Origin: Heliocidaris tuberculata
Taxonomy: Eukaryota > Echinodermata > Echinoidea > Camarodonta > Echinometridae
DNA length: 64,000 bases
Assembly (NCBI GenBank): GCA_025618425.1
Contig: CM046850.1
Location: 23,446,907-23,510,906, forward strand
Direction: 5' to 3'
The notes under the pieces are model-generated. The model worked only from the letters and a program-made list of their open reading frames with translations, was not told the origin of the DNA and did not search any database. The first letter of the stretch is position 1; every line of letters begins with the position of its first letter. This document shows, one piece after another, positions 11,888 to 24,407 of this stretch. Both the position numbers and the translations under genes were made by a program.

Positions 11888-12516
11888 GCCTTGATACTAT
11901 GACCCCACATATTAAAAAGAGCCACTGGCTGGCATCAAGTCTTGGGTTGTGCCCTACGAGTCGCCCCCGTGCTCCATCCTACCCCGCCCATCTCCGAGTG
12001 AGCTGAACCGGTGAATTCAGTTGATAGATACATATACTCAGCAAGACATTTCAAGTCGTAGGTGGAAAGAAAATGACGGAGTGAGACCAAGTTACGGGGA
12101 AATGTCTGCCCAACGCCCATGAATATGAATTGCACAAAAAAGTAGCTAGATAACCAGAAACGTAATAGTGGAGCAGCATATCGTAATAGTCCGAAAATGG
12201 GGGGGGGGGGGGGGGGGAAGGGGCCTTTCGCTCACGCAGCACACTCCATATAGGCATCCAGTAAACATTCATTATACACGGATTCTAGCATTACCGGTAT
12301 GTACAACCTGACTTCCTCTAATACTGCACTTTTCTTACTGATCCAGTCAATTCCCCCGTCCTATTTTTTTTGGGGGGGGGGGGGCGTGGGGGTGGGCATT
12401 CTATGGCGTTTGATAGGCACTTAACTTGTGGTATAGGAATGTCATAAACAGTGCTTATCTAGGGAATTATGGTGCCCGGGACAAACTATAAAACTGCCCC
12501 CGCCCTTCCTTATTAA

Positions 12517-12923
12517 CCCTTTCAGGACAGGAATTATTTAAGGGTTTAATTGATCACATTTTGTTCTTCAAATTGGCAACGATAATATTTTCTTTTAGTG
12601 CTACATAGTTCGAATAACTTGTAATGTCTTTGAAAAACAATATACATGGTTAGGAATTTGCCGTAAAGTTTTAAAAATTGCCAATTTTGATGAAAAAACA
12701 ATGATTTTGAACCCTCAATGTGTTGCCAATTTAAGGATCACAAAGTTAAATCTCGTTTTTAAAATTCCTGGCATCAAACACAATATGGTCATGCAATAAA
12801 AATGGACATAGTGTGTGTAGAAAATTTTGCTCTTTCACCTCATGCATCTGGTATATTTTTTAGAGCTCTGAATCAAAAGTTATTGAGCCAAACCACAAAA
12901 TGTGGTCAATTGTCTTGAAAGGG
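12517..12923 (+). mobile_element. piggyBac-type MITE, copy A
   Basis: Flanked by TTAA (12513-12516 and 12924-12927). The ends are CCCTTTCAGGACAG and CTTGAAAGGG, giving the TTAACCCTTT terminus commonly seen in piggyBac-type MITEs. A second copy in inverted orientation lies at 29067-29484. The internal sequence is AT-rich and noncoding. Confidence 0.88.
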
Positions 12924-12980
12924 TTAAAAAACAAAACAAAACTGATATTAACCTCAAACACTATGTGGAAATGAATTTAA

Positions 12981-13469
12981 AGGGGTACCCAATGCTCAAA
13001 CAATGTTAGTTCATTTAAAAGATCATGATTTTATTAGCAGAAAATCATCTGCCTTAAGTTTTTTTTAAATTCGTGTTGCCAGAAAAACCCCGAAATATGG
13101 TAAGACTTGACAGGATATTTTGGCCCCTCAGCTGTGTCCCAATTTCAGCTAGGTAACCACAATGACGTCAAAGTGGTTACCCAGGTTCGCGTATTGCAGA
13201 TGTGTTGCGCGCTAGACTGTACAAAATGCATTACACCTTGCGCGCATTTTGCTATAATTGCGCGACAAGGTAACCACTTTGACGTCATTGTGGTTACCTA
13301 GCTGAAATTGGGACACAGCTGAGGGGCCAAAATATCCTGAAATCTTACCATATTTCGGGGATTTTCTGGCAACACGAATTTAAAAAAAAATTTAAGGCAG
13401 ATGATTTTCTTCTAATAAAATCATGATCTTTTAAATGAACTAACATTGTTTCAGCATTGGGTACCCCCT
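12981..13469. mobile_element. Palindromic TTAA MITE carrying CRE sites, copy A
   Basis: TTAA flanks at 12977-12980 and 13470-13473. The arms of about 215 bp are nearly perfect inverted repeats around a short unique centre (13190-13265). The ends read AGGGGTACCCAATG and CATTGGGTACCCC. Each arm holds a full palindromic cAMP-response element TGACGTCA (13163-13170 and 13280-13287). Copy B at 19867-20359 is almost identical, which indicates recent movement. Confidence 0.92.
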
Positions 13470-14390
13470 TTAAGGCACTTTACCTTGGATAGTTACAGGA
13501 AGTTTTTAAAAACTTTCAAGATCGTAACGAAACCTTTTTCTGCGAGTGAGCAAAGGGACCAAGCCAAACTTGAATCTTTATGCATAATAAAAATTTAATT
13601 TTGTCATGAAAATATACTAAACATGGAATAAAATTAACAGTCTACCTCGCTGCTGGAATAGGAGGTGAAAATCGCCCCAAAATTGGTCTTTCCTAGTTTT
13701 TTCCCTTTTCCTCCCCCTTTTCTCTTTTTTCTTAAATAGAGTGGAACGGCGGGGGGGGGGGGGGGGGAACATCAATGTGCTCGGCCATTTGCGATGCTTC
13801 AAATTCAAGTCAGTGGCAACTCACTCGTGGTAATGAATGTACCTGATAAGGTCGCTCCCATGTCCTTTACAACATGAACATGCCGGGGGGGGGGGGCGGC
13901 ATAGCCTTTACCAGAAGACACGGGAGCCCGTCCGAAGGTACTTGTTTTTGATGCCGTTATGGGATAGAGGGGTCTGGCTACATGCACAGAGGAACGTTAA
14001 TTCTTGACCAAACCTGCGCGCTCTTTGTCAGAAATTCATGGATGAAAGGGCCACTCTATGAAATGTCGAAAGGAGTTTTCCTCACCAACCAGCCTAATTT
14101 GAAATATATAAAATAAATTACGAAGGGCGCAGGAGCGTCACCAGAGCGGGCAGTGACTTCTCATTTTCCTTAAATCTCTCTTTGCAAATTTAGAAGATTG
14201 AAAATACAAAAGCTCCCTACACTGCGAAGGGACTTCGATATCTTATTTTAAGGGGTAAAGGGGAGGGGCAAGTTGTCCCCTTGAAAATTCTAGAAATAAT
14301 AAGAACTTTCAGTAAAGTGAGGAAATTATATCGTTATAGTGAATAATCATCCAGTTAGTCTTTTAAAAGTTTGAATAAGCTATAGTTATG

Positions 14391-14552
14391 CAGGGGCCGC
14401 GAAGCATTTTTGAAAGTGGGGGGGGGGGCTGATTTGATTTCACTTGAATAATGACAATCTCGCACCTTTTTGGGGGAATTTATGAAACGTGTCTACTCAA
14501 ACAACTGTGGGGGGCTGCAGCCCCCAGCCTCCCCCTCCCGGTTCCGCGGGAC
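14391..14552. mobile_element. Possible small hAT-like element
   Basis: It starts CAGGGGCCGCGAAGC, a typical hAT-like end shared in style with 10644, and finishes near CCGGTTCCGCGGGAC. The flanks TAGTTATG (14383-14390) and ATGTTATG (14553-14560) agree at six of eight positions. It contains a poly-G run and a GGGCTGCAGCCCCC palindrome. Plausible, but the end is degenerate. Confidence 0.45.
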
Positions 14553-14975
14553 ATGTTATGGAATACACTCCTCCAACACAACTCGCCACTCCTGTGCTCC
14601 ACTTCATTGCAACGGAAGCCCCCAAGGGCCGCCTCCGGGTCCCCCCCCCCCCCCCGCTCTACCCCGTTCTATAACCCCTTCCTCCCACATCCATTCCGGA
14701 TGTATATTGCATTGTCTTATCCTCTGATTTTCTTTTTAAAGACCCTCTCGTATGATGACACACATCAGGGATTTCAAAACTATAATTTTTCAGGGTTGGA
14801 GGAGAACCCCCTTCCACATCCACACCTAGGTGTATATGCAGTTTCCTACTATCAGTTTTCTTTCCAAACTAGTGAAATTCGTGCATCGTTTACCTCTCTT
14901 GGGTAATAATAATAAATGACATTGTAAAGTGCAATGAAGTATTCACGGAATACGCTATATAATTGTAACATAATT

Positions 14976-15034
14976 TTATTATTATTATTGTTATTATTAT
15001 TATTTTATTATTATCATTATTATTATTATTATTT

Positions 15035-15113
<79 letters not shown>

Positions 15114-15123
15114 CATTATTATT
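14976..15123. repeat. (TTA)n microsatellite
   Basis: About 150 bp of ATT/TTA trinucleotides with a few ATC and GTT interruptions. It translates as poly-Y, poly-L or poly-N on either strand; none of these is a gene. Confidence 0.97.
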
Positions 15124-17756
15124 TCTAATCTCAAAAATTTCGTGGGAGGTAAGAGATGAATCTAAGACAAGGACAATTACCCCCGCCGGAAAGTTACCCC
15201 CTAGCACAATTAGCCCTCGGTATCACAACGATAGCCTCCCTCCTCTCCACCCCCCCCCCTCCAAAGGGGGCTGGGGGCACAATACCCCCACATTTTCAAG
15301 TAGATTCAGCCTATTTTTGTCTGATAAGTGACGGTTTTGTTCATAAGTACCCTCCCCCTTTCCCCTTCTTATAAATGCCCCTTATCACTTCCAGTGAGCT
15401 GTGCCCACTTCCTCTTTTAATAATGCCCCCATCCTGCCTCTGTGCAATTTTAAAATCCCAGTGCCGTCACTGAACACTGAATTTCAAACTGAAAAGTGAA
15501 AATTCAGATACATTTATACAGTTTTCTTTCTTACATTGTTTTAAAGATGTTAAAGGAATGGGGAAAATTGAAATAACAGACCAATAAAAGTTTGAGTAAA
15601 ATCTGATAAGAAATGAGAATGTTATTAATTTTTTAAAGTTGTAATCAATCAAACACAACTTGGCAACCGACTCCGTGACGTATCTTGTAAGGGTCCATCC
15701 CATTTGCCCTGCAGTACTAAAAAAATATATTTTCTGCTTTTATTTAAATCAGCTAAATACCAAGGTGAAATTCCCCTTTCATGTAACTATTTGCGAGCGA
15801 CTAAAAAAATTTGGCCTCTATGTTTGATTGAAAGTTTTTTTGTTTTTTTTGAAGGTCTACATGACTGTTCTTTACAATAATGCAAAAGCTATTGATTTGT
15901 TTGTTTTAAGTTAATACATTGTATCATAGTTTATCTCAGTGAATAATATACAAGGACTTTCAAATTAGCTCTCAGACTGTTGGGCTCGACACGTGCCCAG
16001 GCCTGTCATAGAAGCCGAGGAAAGGGGGGGGGGGCAGAGAATGGGGATTTATAGTTCCTTGGCTTCGCTCCCTTGCAGATTAATATAGATGCAGTGTTTT
16101 TCTACTTATGACTTTTGACAAACATGGCGCGGTACAAATGGTCACAATTATTATTATTTAAAAATCCCGTCTACTACAAGGCCCACAAATAGAATGGGTA
16201 ACACCGTCTTTCCGCCCACTCGCAAGGAAAAATAATATGACATAAATCATTTTACAGTAAAACAATGAAAAATATTTACATTTTCTAGTGCTCTAATTTT
16301 TTCATTTCTTACTCGGTCTCTTCACCATTCCCTTGCATATTAATGAGGTAGTGTTTCTAAAGACTGTTCTGTAGAAACACGGTTCAAGACAAGGCCTCGG
16401 AAGTAAGGGGCAGGGGCTATACTCAATTTTCCCCCGCCCTTAGCGAAACATGAACCTATATTGCACTTAATAATTTGCAGTAAACAATGAATAAGCTTTC
16501 CATAGTGGTAAAAAGTACAAAGTTTTATGGAGTTCAACAGCCCAAAATATCAATAATCTTACTAGGTAGCTATAAGCTCCCTCTTATTTTCCTGTATGTC
16601 TCCGGGCGGCCGCGTGGGGCTGGGGGGGGGGGGGCACTTTCCTCTTTTATTGGTCCCCCCCCCCCCATGACAATAAATTTTTCTGTATCGCGATAAAAAA
16701 AAATTTAGTGCTCTAAAATAAAGAGGCAAAATTTCACCATACCAAAACCAAAATTTTCTCACAAGTCATGGTTTCCACGCTCCGTTACATAAAACACTGG
16801 TAATGAAACAGCACTGGAAACAGTGCATTTTTTTTTATAGAAACCCCCGTGGCGTAAAAGGGAGGGGGCAGAAGTTTTAGTGGGCTGCAAAATAGTTTTG
16901 CCCCCTCCAAAACACACACAAGACCATAATTTTGCAGTATGGCAACATTGAAAAAAAAATTAAATGTTTTCAATAGATGAAGTACTTATCATTGCGTAGT
17001 ATAGAAACTCAGTCTACATGCGAGGCCACGATTTTGTGGGACAGAGGCTTGATCTCTTCTATATAGGGGAGAAGGAGAATCGATGCTGATGATGATTTAA
17101 ACATCAACTAATTGAACATAATACGTACATTACAATGGCGGCGGAGCCGGGGTTCGGCAAGGGGCTCGATGGGCCCTGTGCCGAGTTCCGACAATCAAGA
17201 AAAGTGTCCTTGCTGTGACAAAAGAAAATTTTCTGCGGAACAAATGCCCCTCCTGTCAATTGCCAATCCTGTGATGAAATTGTCCTTTAATTTATCTGAT
17301 TTAGACTGCTTCAAGGACAAAATGATCTCTCTTAATTATAATAGGCATACAATTGTTTGCGTGTGTTCTTGTTCCATCCCACAACAGTCACAAAAACACA
17401 CCCCCCCCCACCCCCCCTCCCTGTATAACGTACGAACATTCAGTCTTTAAAAAAAAATTTGTTTTAATGAATACATTGAATTTATCAACAGTCTTTTCAC
17501 TAACGCCTTTGCGACTAGAATATGTAACATTGACAGCCGATACATCCCCCCCCCCCCCCGGCCTTAGTATAGGCCCTATGACGAAATTTAGTGGAATCTA
17601 GCTCTGCCTCCCACATGGATTACAAATCTTCTATGATTTTTCAAAGTTCAAGTATATAATGCCAAGGAGTGTAACAACCGATGAAGAAGATTTTTTTCTT
17701 TAATTATTAAGAAAACAAACCGTTTGTTTTATCATTTACTCATCATTATTTTACAC

Positions 17757-17788
<32 letters not shown>

Positions 17789-18579
17789 CTTTTTTTTTTT
17801 TGGGGGGGGGGTTCACATTTTTTTCGCCGGGGAAGGGGGAGGAGGACGAGGATGTCTCGCTTCAATTATTATAGCAGATAACTCCTTGGTTATAGCATGG
17901 GAATGTATTAATGTAACTAGGATTCCCTGGTTATAGCAAGGATATAGGCAAGCCATCTCCCCATTCATGTATCAGTATCCCTTATGCACTGGATATCAGC
18001 TGGTTAATCCTTGGGTAAACAGGCGGCCTTCCAGTGGTCATGTAGTAGAAGTTTGTATACTTTGAATGCACTGTATAGCTTTGACTATATATAGTAAACA
18101 TGAGCTGTACATGTGGGGAGTTCTCCTAATCTAAATCATCAACTTGTTTCTCTTTCCTCCGCTCATTACATGGTATTTATGAATAAACTTTATACATTAA
18201 TTTCATTGTGACAAAATTTTATGACGATAATAAAACAATATTAATAATAATGATAATAATAATAGTAATAATAATAATAATAATAATGATAATAATGATA
18301 ATGATGATGATAATTATGATAGTAACAATCATAATAATGAAATAAAAAATTAGTAGTAGTAGTAGTAGTAATGACAATAATAAACCAACTCCGCACGGTT
18401 TATACTTTACTTTGATTTTTGTTAGTTTGCTAAAAAGAGTCTAGGCCTACTACTACTCTAAAAATTTATAGGACGACTTAATAATCAGTCACCAACAGAA
18501 ATATATTAAACGCCCTGAGCCCCTTGCCAAGCCCTATACTTCCCTTATTGATCAATATTATTAACGCACATGGGTTGCT

Positions 18580-18582
<3 letters not shown>
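15124..18582. other. Interior of element Y, no gene recognised
   Basis: A patchwork of poly-C/G runs (16026, 16622, 16656, 17401, 17548, 17800), fragments resembling the AGTGCCCC units of the hAT element (15290-15440), and an imperfect ATA/ATG trinucleotide repeat at 18240-18380. Short frames are disrupted. Nothing resembling a transposase or integrase core was found. Confidence 0.55.
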
Positions 18583-18615
<33 letters not shown>

Positions 18616-19866
18616 TGGAAATAGACTAACTTTTAGCTGACGTCACGTAACGACCAGAGCACACGTAATTGTATAGACGTCACGTGATGACTAGTCAAGG
18701 TACACGTTACCTAAATGACAAAGCACACGTTACAGTAACTGACGCTTCTGAACCCTTTGGCCACCTATGGCCGGAGGGGTCAGGAACGTCTGTAAAAGTA
18801 AAGTACACGTACCCTTAAACACACGTGACGTGATGACCAAAACAGTACGCGTAATGAATACTGGCTTATGATTGGTCAATATAGGTACGTGTATCGAAAA
18901 TCTAGTACGCGTGGTGAGTAGACGTAAGTAGACCCCGATGGCTTGCCATAGGAATCTGGGTGCGCATTTCAGAAACCGGGTTCAAAATTGTGTAAGGTTG
19001 AATTCTGCACCATTCGATCAGAATTATCAGTCCGACATGAATACCCATACCCACACCAGCATTGTTGACACTATTGTTGTCACAATATCTCACGAATAAA
19101 ACTAAATATTCAAAAGCATAGAAATGAAATAAATTAGAAAAAGAAAAAAAAATCCATTTCGATCAGCTTGTGTCGTAAATTTGCTTAAATAAAAAATCCC
19201 CGTAATGACGTGTTTCAAGAACTCGCGCAAAGACTAACATAAATCGGCTTGCAGGCTGACAGCAACCAACGTATCGGGACTTGTAGGGCTTAAGGCAGGA
19301 CAGTTTGCATAATTCGCATATTCAAATTATATGGGGAGTTTATCATGGCTCATTTTGATAGTTTCTTTGTCAGAAAAGTTATTTGAATAAGAATACGTGG
19401 TTACATTTGATAATTCAGTCGGGATTATATCATTTTAAGTGAAAGTACTAGTTTTACTAACTGTTACTGTACTGATTTGTTATATGGATAGATAGTGGAG
19501 TACATCCTTCAGCTTCAGCTTTTAAAGTTGGATGTGTATAGCAAACTGTCGCACTGTAGACGCTCCCAGGCGTGGCTCGATGGATCTCACCGAGGTCCCC
19601 TCATGGCGTGTACTTGACTGCCTGTGTTCCATTCGTGCGTGAATTATGAAATATCGGCAATAACTTTTTATTGTCTGCTGCTAAGCTGCGAAGAGGCGAG
19701 AATGGTGATCGATTGCAATCGACGATGCACCCTTTAGGGTGCTGTTATGAACCCAGAGGGTGTAAAAAACGCACCTATATTGGGGTGCAATTTTGAACCC
19801 CCTTATAGGGATGCACATCTGCTCCCAATAGGGTGCACATATTTTTATGCACCCTAAGAGGTTTAA

Positions 19867-20359
19867 AAGGGGGTACCCAATGCTGAAACAATGTTAGTTC
19901 ATTTAAAAGATCATGATTTTATTAGCAGAAAATCATCTCTGCCTTAAGTTTTTTAAAAATTCGTGTTGCCAGAAAAATCCCCGAAATATGGTAAGACTTC
20001 AGGATATTTTGGCCCCTCAGCTGTGTCCCAATTTCAGCTAGGTAACCACAATGACGTCAAAGTGGTTACCCAGGTTCGCGTATTGCAGATGTGTTGCGCG
20101 CTAGACTGTACAAAATGCATTACACCTTGCGCGCATTTTGCTATAATTGCGCGACAAGGTAACCACTTTGACGTCATTGTGGTTACCTAGCTGAAATTGG
20201 GACACAGCTGAGGGGCCCAAAATATCCTGAAATCTTACCATATTTCGGGGATTTTCTGGCAACACGAATTTAAAAAAAAATTTAAGGCAGATGATTTTCT
20301 TCTAATAAAATCATGATCTTTTAAATGAACTAACATTGTTTCAGCATTGGGTACCCCCT
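19867..20359. mobile_element. Palindromic TTAA MITE carrying CRE sites, copy B
   Basis: Near-identical to 12981-13469, with TTAA at 19863-19866 and 20360-20363. TGACGTCA occurs at 20052-20059 and 20169-20176. It sits inside outer element X and splits its GGGTGCA-rich right half. It differs from copy A by only a few substitutions and short indels. Confidence 0.92.
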
Positions 20360-20475
20360 TTAAGTCTGCACCCTTCATTGGGGTGCAGATTCTGCATTCT
20401 AAAGGGTGCTGCTATTGTACCAACGGTCTCCACCCCTACGGGTGCAAAACTACACACCTAATTTCTTAGTGTGTA

Positions 20476-20791
20476 AGAGTACATGTATCTCGTCTTTCAT
20501 ACCCCGTTATTCTTCTCCCCCCCCCCCCCTCTCTCTCCCTCCCCACCTCTCTCTCTTTCTCTCACTATCTGTCTCCCTCCCTATCTTTCTTTCTCTCTCT
20601 CTCTCTTCTTCTCCTCAAAGTTCATCCAAGAGAGTGAGAAGTATTGAGTTTTAATATCATATCCTTTATCCTGGTAACGGTGTGTACCAGTCATACCAGT
20701 ACTTTGGCATAAGGGGTCTGACAAGGAGGTTTGTTTATCATCTTTCATATCCACATATCTTCTTCTCTCTCCCTCCTTTCATCCTTCTCTA

Positions 20792-20824
<33 letters not shown>

Positions 20825-20835
20825 TTTCATCTCTT
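20476..20835. repeat. CT-rich satellite, units 4 (right part) and 5
   Basis: Continuation of the array that breaks at 9471. The rest of unit 4 is at 20476-20615, and a further unit starts AAAGTTCATCCAAGAG at 20616 with the core CCTGGTAACGGTGTGTACCAGTCAT. It ends in CT microsatellite next to the DM13 exon at 20925. Confidence 0.8.
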
Positions 20836-20924
20836 CGTCTTTCTTTGCAACGGATGGATAAAAGTTCGAGAACTTACCCTTGAACTAAACGGAACTGGAA
20901 CACGTGTAAAGGAAATGTTCTTAC

Positions 20925-20997
20925 CTTCCTTGTTCATCAGGTATAATGAAACCAGCGCTGGACGGTGAACCGGATTCTCCCGCCCACAGGAAAGCAT
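20925..20997 (-). CDS. DM13-domain secreted protein, exon 3
   Basis: Minus-strand exon between acceptor CTCTCAG (20999-20998) and donor AAG|GTAAGA (20924-20923). The 73-nt exon joins in phase to the exon at 29617-29763 (one leftover nucleotide G plus AT gives Asp). It encodes DAFLWAGESGSPSSAGFIIP and then DEQG, matching the central DM13 consensus (PDAyFWvG.sG.Ps..G..IPdE.G). Two nucleotides are left for the next codon, so at least one more exon must exist at lower coordinates; I did not find it. The 8.6-kb intron separating it from the previous exon contains element 21131-25444 and several MITEs. DM13 domains occur in Skeletor and related extracellular proteins, where a redox role has been proposed. 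Confidence 0.85.
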
Positions 20998-23859
20998 CTG
21001 AGAGAGGAAAGAATACGAAGATATATTAACACGATAAAAACTACTTTCGAAAAATAAACTCAAGGGCAATTTCAGTAGCTTATTGTACTGTCCATAGAAA
21101 TCAAGTTCGGATTACGTAATACGCCATTTAGTCTGGTTCACTGTGTAAGAAATTGGGCTTTTGTTCAAAATTTTTGGAGATTAGCAAAACTATACATTTT
21201 TATAATTGTTAGAACATGGGAAATTCAAAAATTGATGTTGGCATTTGCACAAATCACCGGCATAGCGGCCATTTTGGATTTTCAAAATGGCCGCTATGTG
21301 TAACTCGTACTGAACAAATTAGAAGATATTTTTTAACAGAGCCTCATCTTGCCATGTATGTATCATCATATTAAAGGACATTAAATTTTCTACAACATGA
21401 TACCACATTTAATGGGTTTGGTGATAATTTCAATTCTTGGCCAAGAATGTGATTGTTTACATATTTTTTTACAAATATGAATTTCTTCAAAATACATATT
21501 TCTCATTATTTCAAAAGTTATTTTCACTAATTAGTTCAAACTTTTCAGAAAACTGCCCATATGTACGGTTAATATCATATAAAAATTACAAGTCCATTGC
21601 TTATATAACAAAACAGTTATAGCGCTCTAAAGTTGACACTTTGATATTAGCTAAAGTAGAGAATCGATAACAAAAGTGGTTACTAAGTGCTGCCTTCTCC
21701 CTGACAATGGTAACATTGGGAGACGTGAAATGGATTATTTCGGTAGTACATGCTGTTGTCATGCAGATGAATATTTTAATAGGAAGTGTGATGTCAGATG
21801 ATTCAGTACAATCATATTTTAGTGATATACAATTGTTTATTAGTTCCCGTTGCTATGATACAAATGTGCCTAATAACCGCTGATATGTGTTGAGAAATAA
21901 AAAGCTAACTGTCCTATAATGTATATGAGGAAACTTTGATAATCATGATTCACACTCCAACACACGTATATACTAGATTATAGGGTACAGAACTTGCACC
22001 CCTACATGTCCATGCCTTCCCCTCCCCCTTTCTGTTTTAAAACGAGACAAATTGGTACAAAGTAATATTCATAAAGTACTTTGGATAATGGTAAAAAAAT
22101 CAATGAGCCTTGACAAATCATTAAAATCTCATGGTTACTGGAAAAATATCTGCCAATGCCTTTCCCTTCTCCCCCCCCCCCCACCCCCTTTCCCTCTAAA
22201 ATTTAACTTAAAACAATACCTACAAGTATTATTGGTACAAGGAAGCAATCAGTGAATAACATGGGACCTGTATTCACGTGGTAGACAAGATTTACACTCT
22301 AAAACATGTAGATGCTTGGTGGTGGGGTTCAAAACTTGCGCCCCCCCTCCCCCCTCCCCCCCCCCCCTCAGTTGTACAGGGAGGACATATTGATACCAAA
22401 CAGTTTTTACCATCAATCCAAGTCTGGTTGACCCCCAAAATTGGGTCCCCTGTAACATTTCCAAGCACTTTCAATATCAAAACAAGCATATAGTCTTACG
22501 AGGTGGGGAGGGGTGGGGGCTAGGGGCTGAAAGTAAAGTTTACATTCGGGCAAGAGGCGTCAGCCCCCCCCCCCCTCCCCCTCCCCCCATGGCTCAGTTG
22601 TAGATAAAGTTCATCGGTTGGTCTCAATCAGCGCATTTCACGCCTCTCTAAATTTTGACTTTCTTCATTTCAGCATTGCAAAAAATCTTTTGCCACGAAA
22701 GATCCTTCTAAACTTAGGTGACGTTTTGAGTAAAAAGTGATTTAACACACAATATTTCTTGCTACCACTGTTTATCTTATTTTTAAAAAATTGTCTTACT
22801 TAAGCTTTACTATTTACCTTAAATAGTAGAACTGAAAGCAAAAAAAAAATGGTGACCTTTCGAGATTTTTTCTCTGTTTTTGTACAAAGTGGTTAAAACG
22901 CAATATTTCTTCTTCTATTTGTATATCTTTATTTCTCCTTATTTATGTTATTAAGCTTTTATTATTTACCTTAAAAAGCAGAACTGAAAGTAAATAAAGT
23001 TTTAAAAAACCAATATAACATGTAGGAAATGAACATTTTAAAGGTTGTGAGCTGTCTTTGCTGTAATGGCGTGATCCTACATGTATACAATTGTAATAGA
23101 TTAGCCTAACTGGAGTGCCCTAAAACGTCTTTGGGCCAAGTAAAGTATGTAATAAATATTCATTGTACTGTAAAATACAATTATTAGTTTGCACATGCTG
23201 GTCAACATATTAGAACAGGAAGTCTGTCTCTAGTTTGATACAGTATAATTGAGTAGTAGGTTACAATAATACAGCTAAAAAACTGCACTTGGTATTTAAT
23301 TCAAGGGGTAGTTATCCGGGGGAGGGGGGGGGGGGGGGCTGACCAGTGATGATAGTCGATGGTCAAGTTCGTAGACTGAAAAACAAAAGTCGTTAAAAGT
23401 GACTTTATTCATTTGCATTCAACTGTTTTTAACCATATATCTTGCTTTATAGGTCTGTTATTAGAGGGTCTTCTTTCAGATAGAAAAGGAATAATAAAAG
23501 AAGAAGGAATTACAAATGATCTACAAAGAAATAAAATCAAATTGCTGTTTTTCATTCAAATTGTACAAAATATAAATTCTTGCCTGAAGAGAAGAAAATT
23601 AGAAACCAAAATAAAGCATGACTGTATAATTTTTCTAAACTTGGTGTCAAAATATGTGCAAGACTTCAAGGACAAAAGCCAGAACGTGGCATAGTTTCAG
23701 TTTAGAGACGCAATGAAAATTGTCTGAGGGCTCCTAGCGCCCCAAATGCTTAAAGTGAAGGAAGAATCAAGATTATAAGTTTGTGATAGCACCAAATATT
23801 TCCCTTATCAAGGAAACATAAGCATCATAAATTTCATCTAGTTTTTATGTTGACCATAG

Positions 23860-24354
23860 AGAAAGGCCAAAATATGCATTTTATGTCGGTCATTTTGAAA
23901 ATCCAAGATGGAAGCCACATGAAGCGTTGAGATGGGAACTCTAATGACGTCACCAATGTTTTTCCTGACCCTGGAAACATAGTATTAGAATATTCCAATA
24001 TGTTTCTAGGCTGCCTTGAAGCAGAGATAGGGCAATATAATATTTCATGGCGGCCAATTTGAAAATCCAAAATGGCCGCCATATGCGATGAAGCGTTGGG
24101 AGTAGAAGTCTAGTAATGTCACAGATTCTTTTCTCGACCCAAGAAACATAGGATTAGCATATTTCATTCAGTTTCTACGTTGAAAAGAAGCCGACGTAGG
24201 GGAAAAAATGTATTTGTGGCGGCCACTTTGAAATTCAAAATGGCCACCATGTCCAATGAAGCGTTGAGATTGGAAGTTTAATTATGTCACTAATCGTTTT
24301 CCTGACCCAGGAAACAAAGTACTAGCATATTCTGTTGAGTTGCTATTGGTTGAC

Positions 24355-24407
<53 letters not shown>

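Larger units (their letters stand above)
9546..18950. mobile_element. Large long-TIR element Y with 6-bp target duplication
   Basis: Both ends read TATGGCAAGCCATCGGG on opposite strands and are flanked by the same 6-mer GGAATC (9540-9545 and 18951-18956). The inverted similarity continues inward for roughly 240-370 bp through an ACGT-dense zone to the shared text near GTCTAxTTCCAGG. It ends at a poly-T run (9757-9785) on the left and a poly-A run (18583-18611) on the right. The 8.8-kb interior shows no transposase, integrase or polymerase frame and holds several other transposons. Six-base duplications are known from Polinton/Maverick and IS3EU-type elements; assignment to either is unproven. 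Confidence 0.78.
9473..20473. mobile_element. TA-flanked composite block (outer element X) in satellite unit 4
   Basis: The left end TA|CACACTAAGAAATTAGG (9471-9489) and the right end CCTAATTTCTTAGTGTG|TA (20457-20475) are perfect inverted complements flanked by TA. The satellite unit broken at 9471 continues at 20476 with the expected text (ATGTATCTCGTCTTTCATA), so everything between was inserted. A TA target and short TIR suggest a Tc1/mariner-type MITE. Without the nested elements (9546-18950 and 19867-20359) its own sequence is about 1.1 kb, rich in GGGTGCA/TGCACCC motifs. It has no coding region. Confidence 0.75.

Noticed and set aside
12300..12365. Possible DM13 exon (GIDWI before a donor-like AGTAAG, minus)
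   Set aside because: Upstream sequence is a poly-C/poly-A junction with no acceptor, and the phase does not fit exon 3.
13107..13301. Identical short frames at 13107-13301 and 19963-20190
   Set aside because: Same MITE arm in two copies; conservation reflects recent transposition, not coding.
9546..18950. Full Polinton/Maverick element
   Set aside because: A 6-bp duplication and long TIRs fit, but no DNA polymerase B, integrase, protease or capsid frame is visible and the terminus is not the usual AG..CT type.
19575..19640. Possible DM13 exon 4 between CACAG and TCG|GTGAGA (minus)
   Set aside because: Phase fits but there is no polypyrimidine tract and the peptide does not resemble the end of a DM13 domain.
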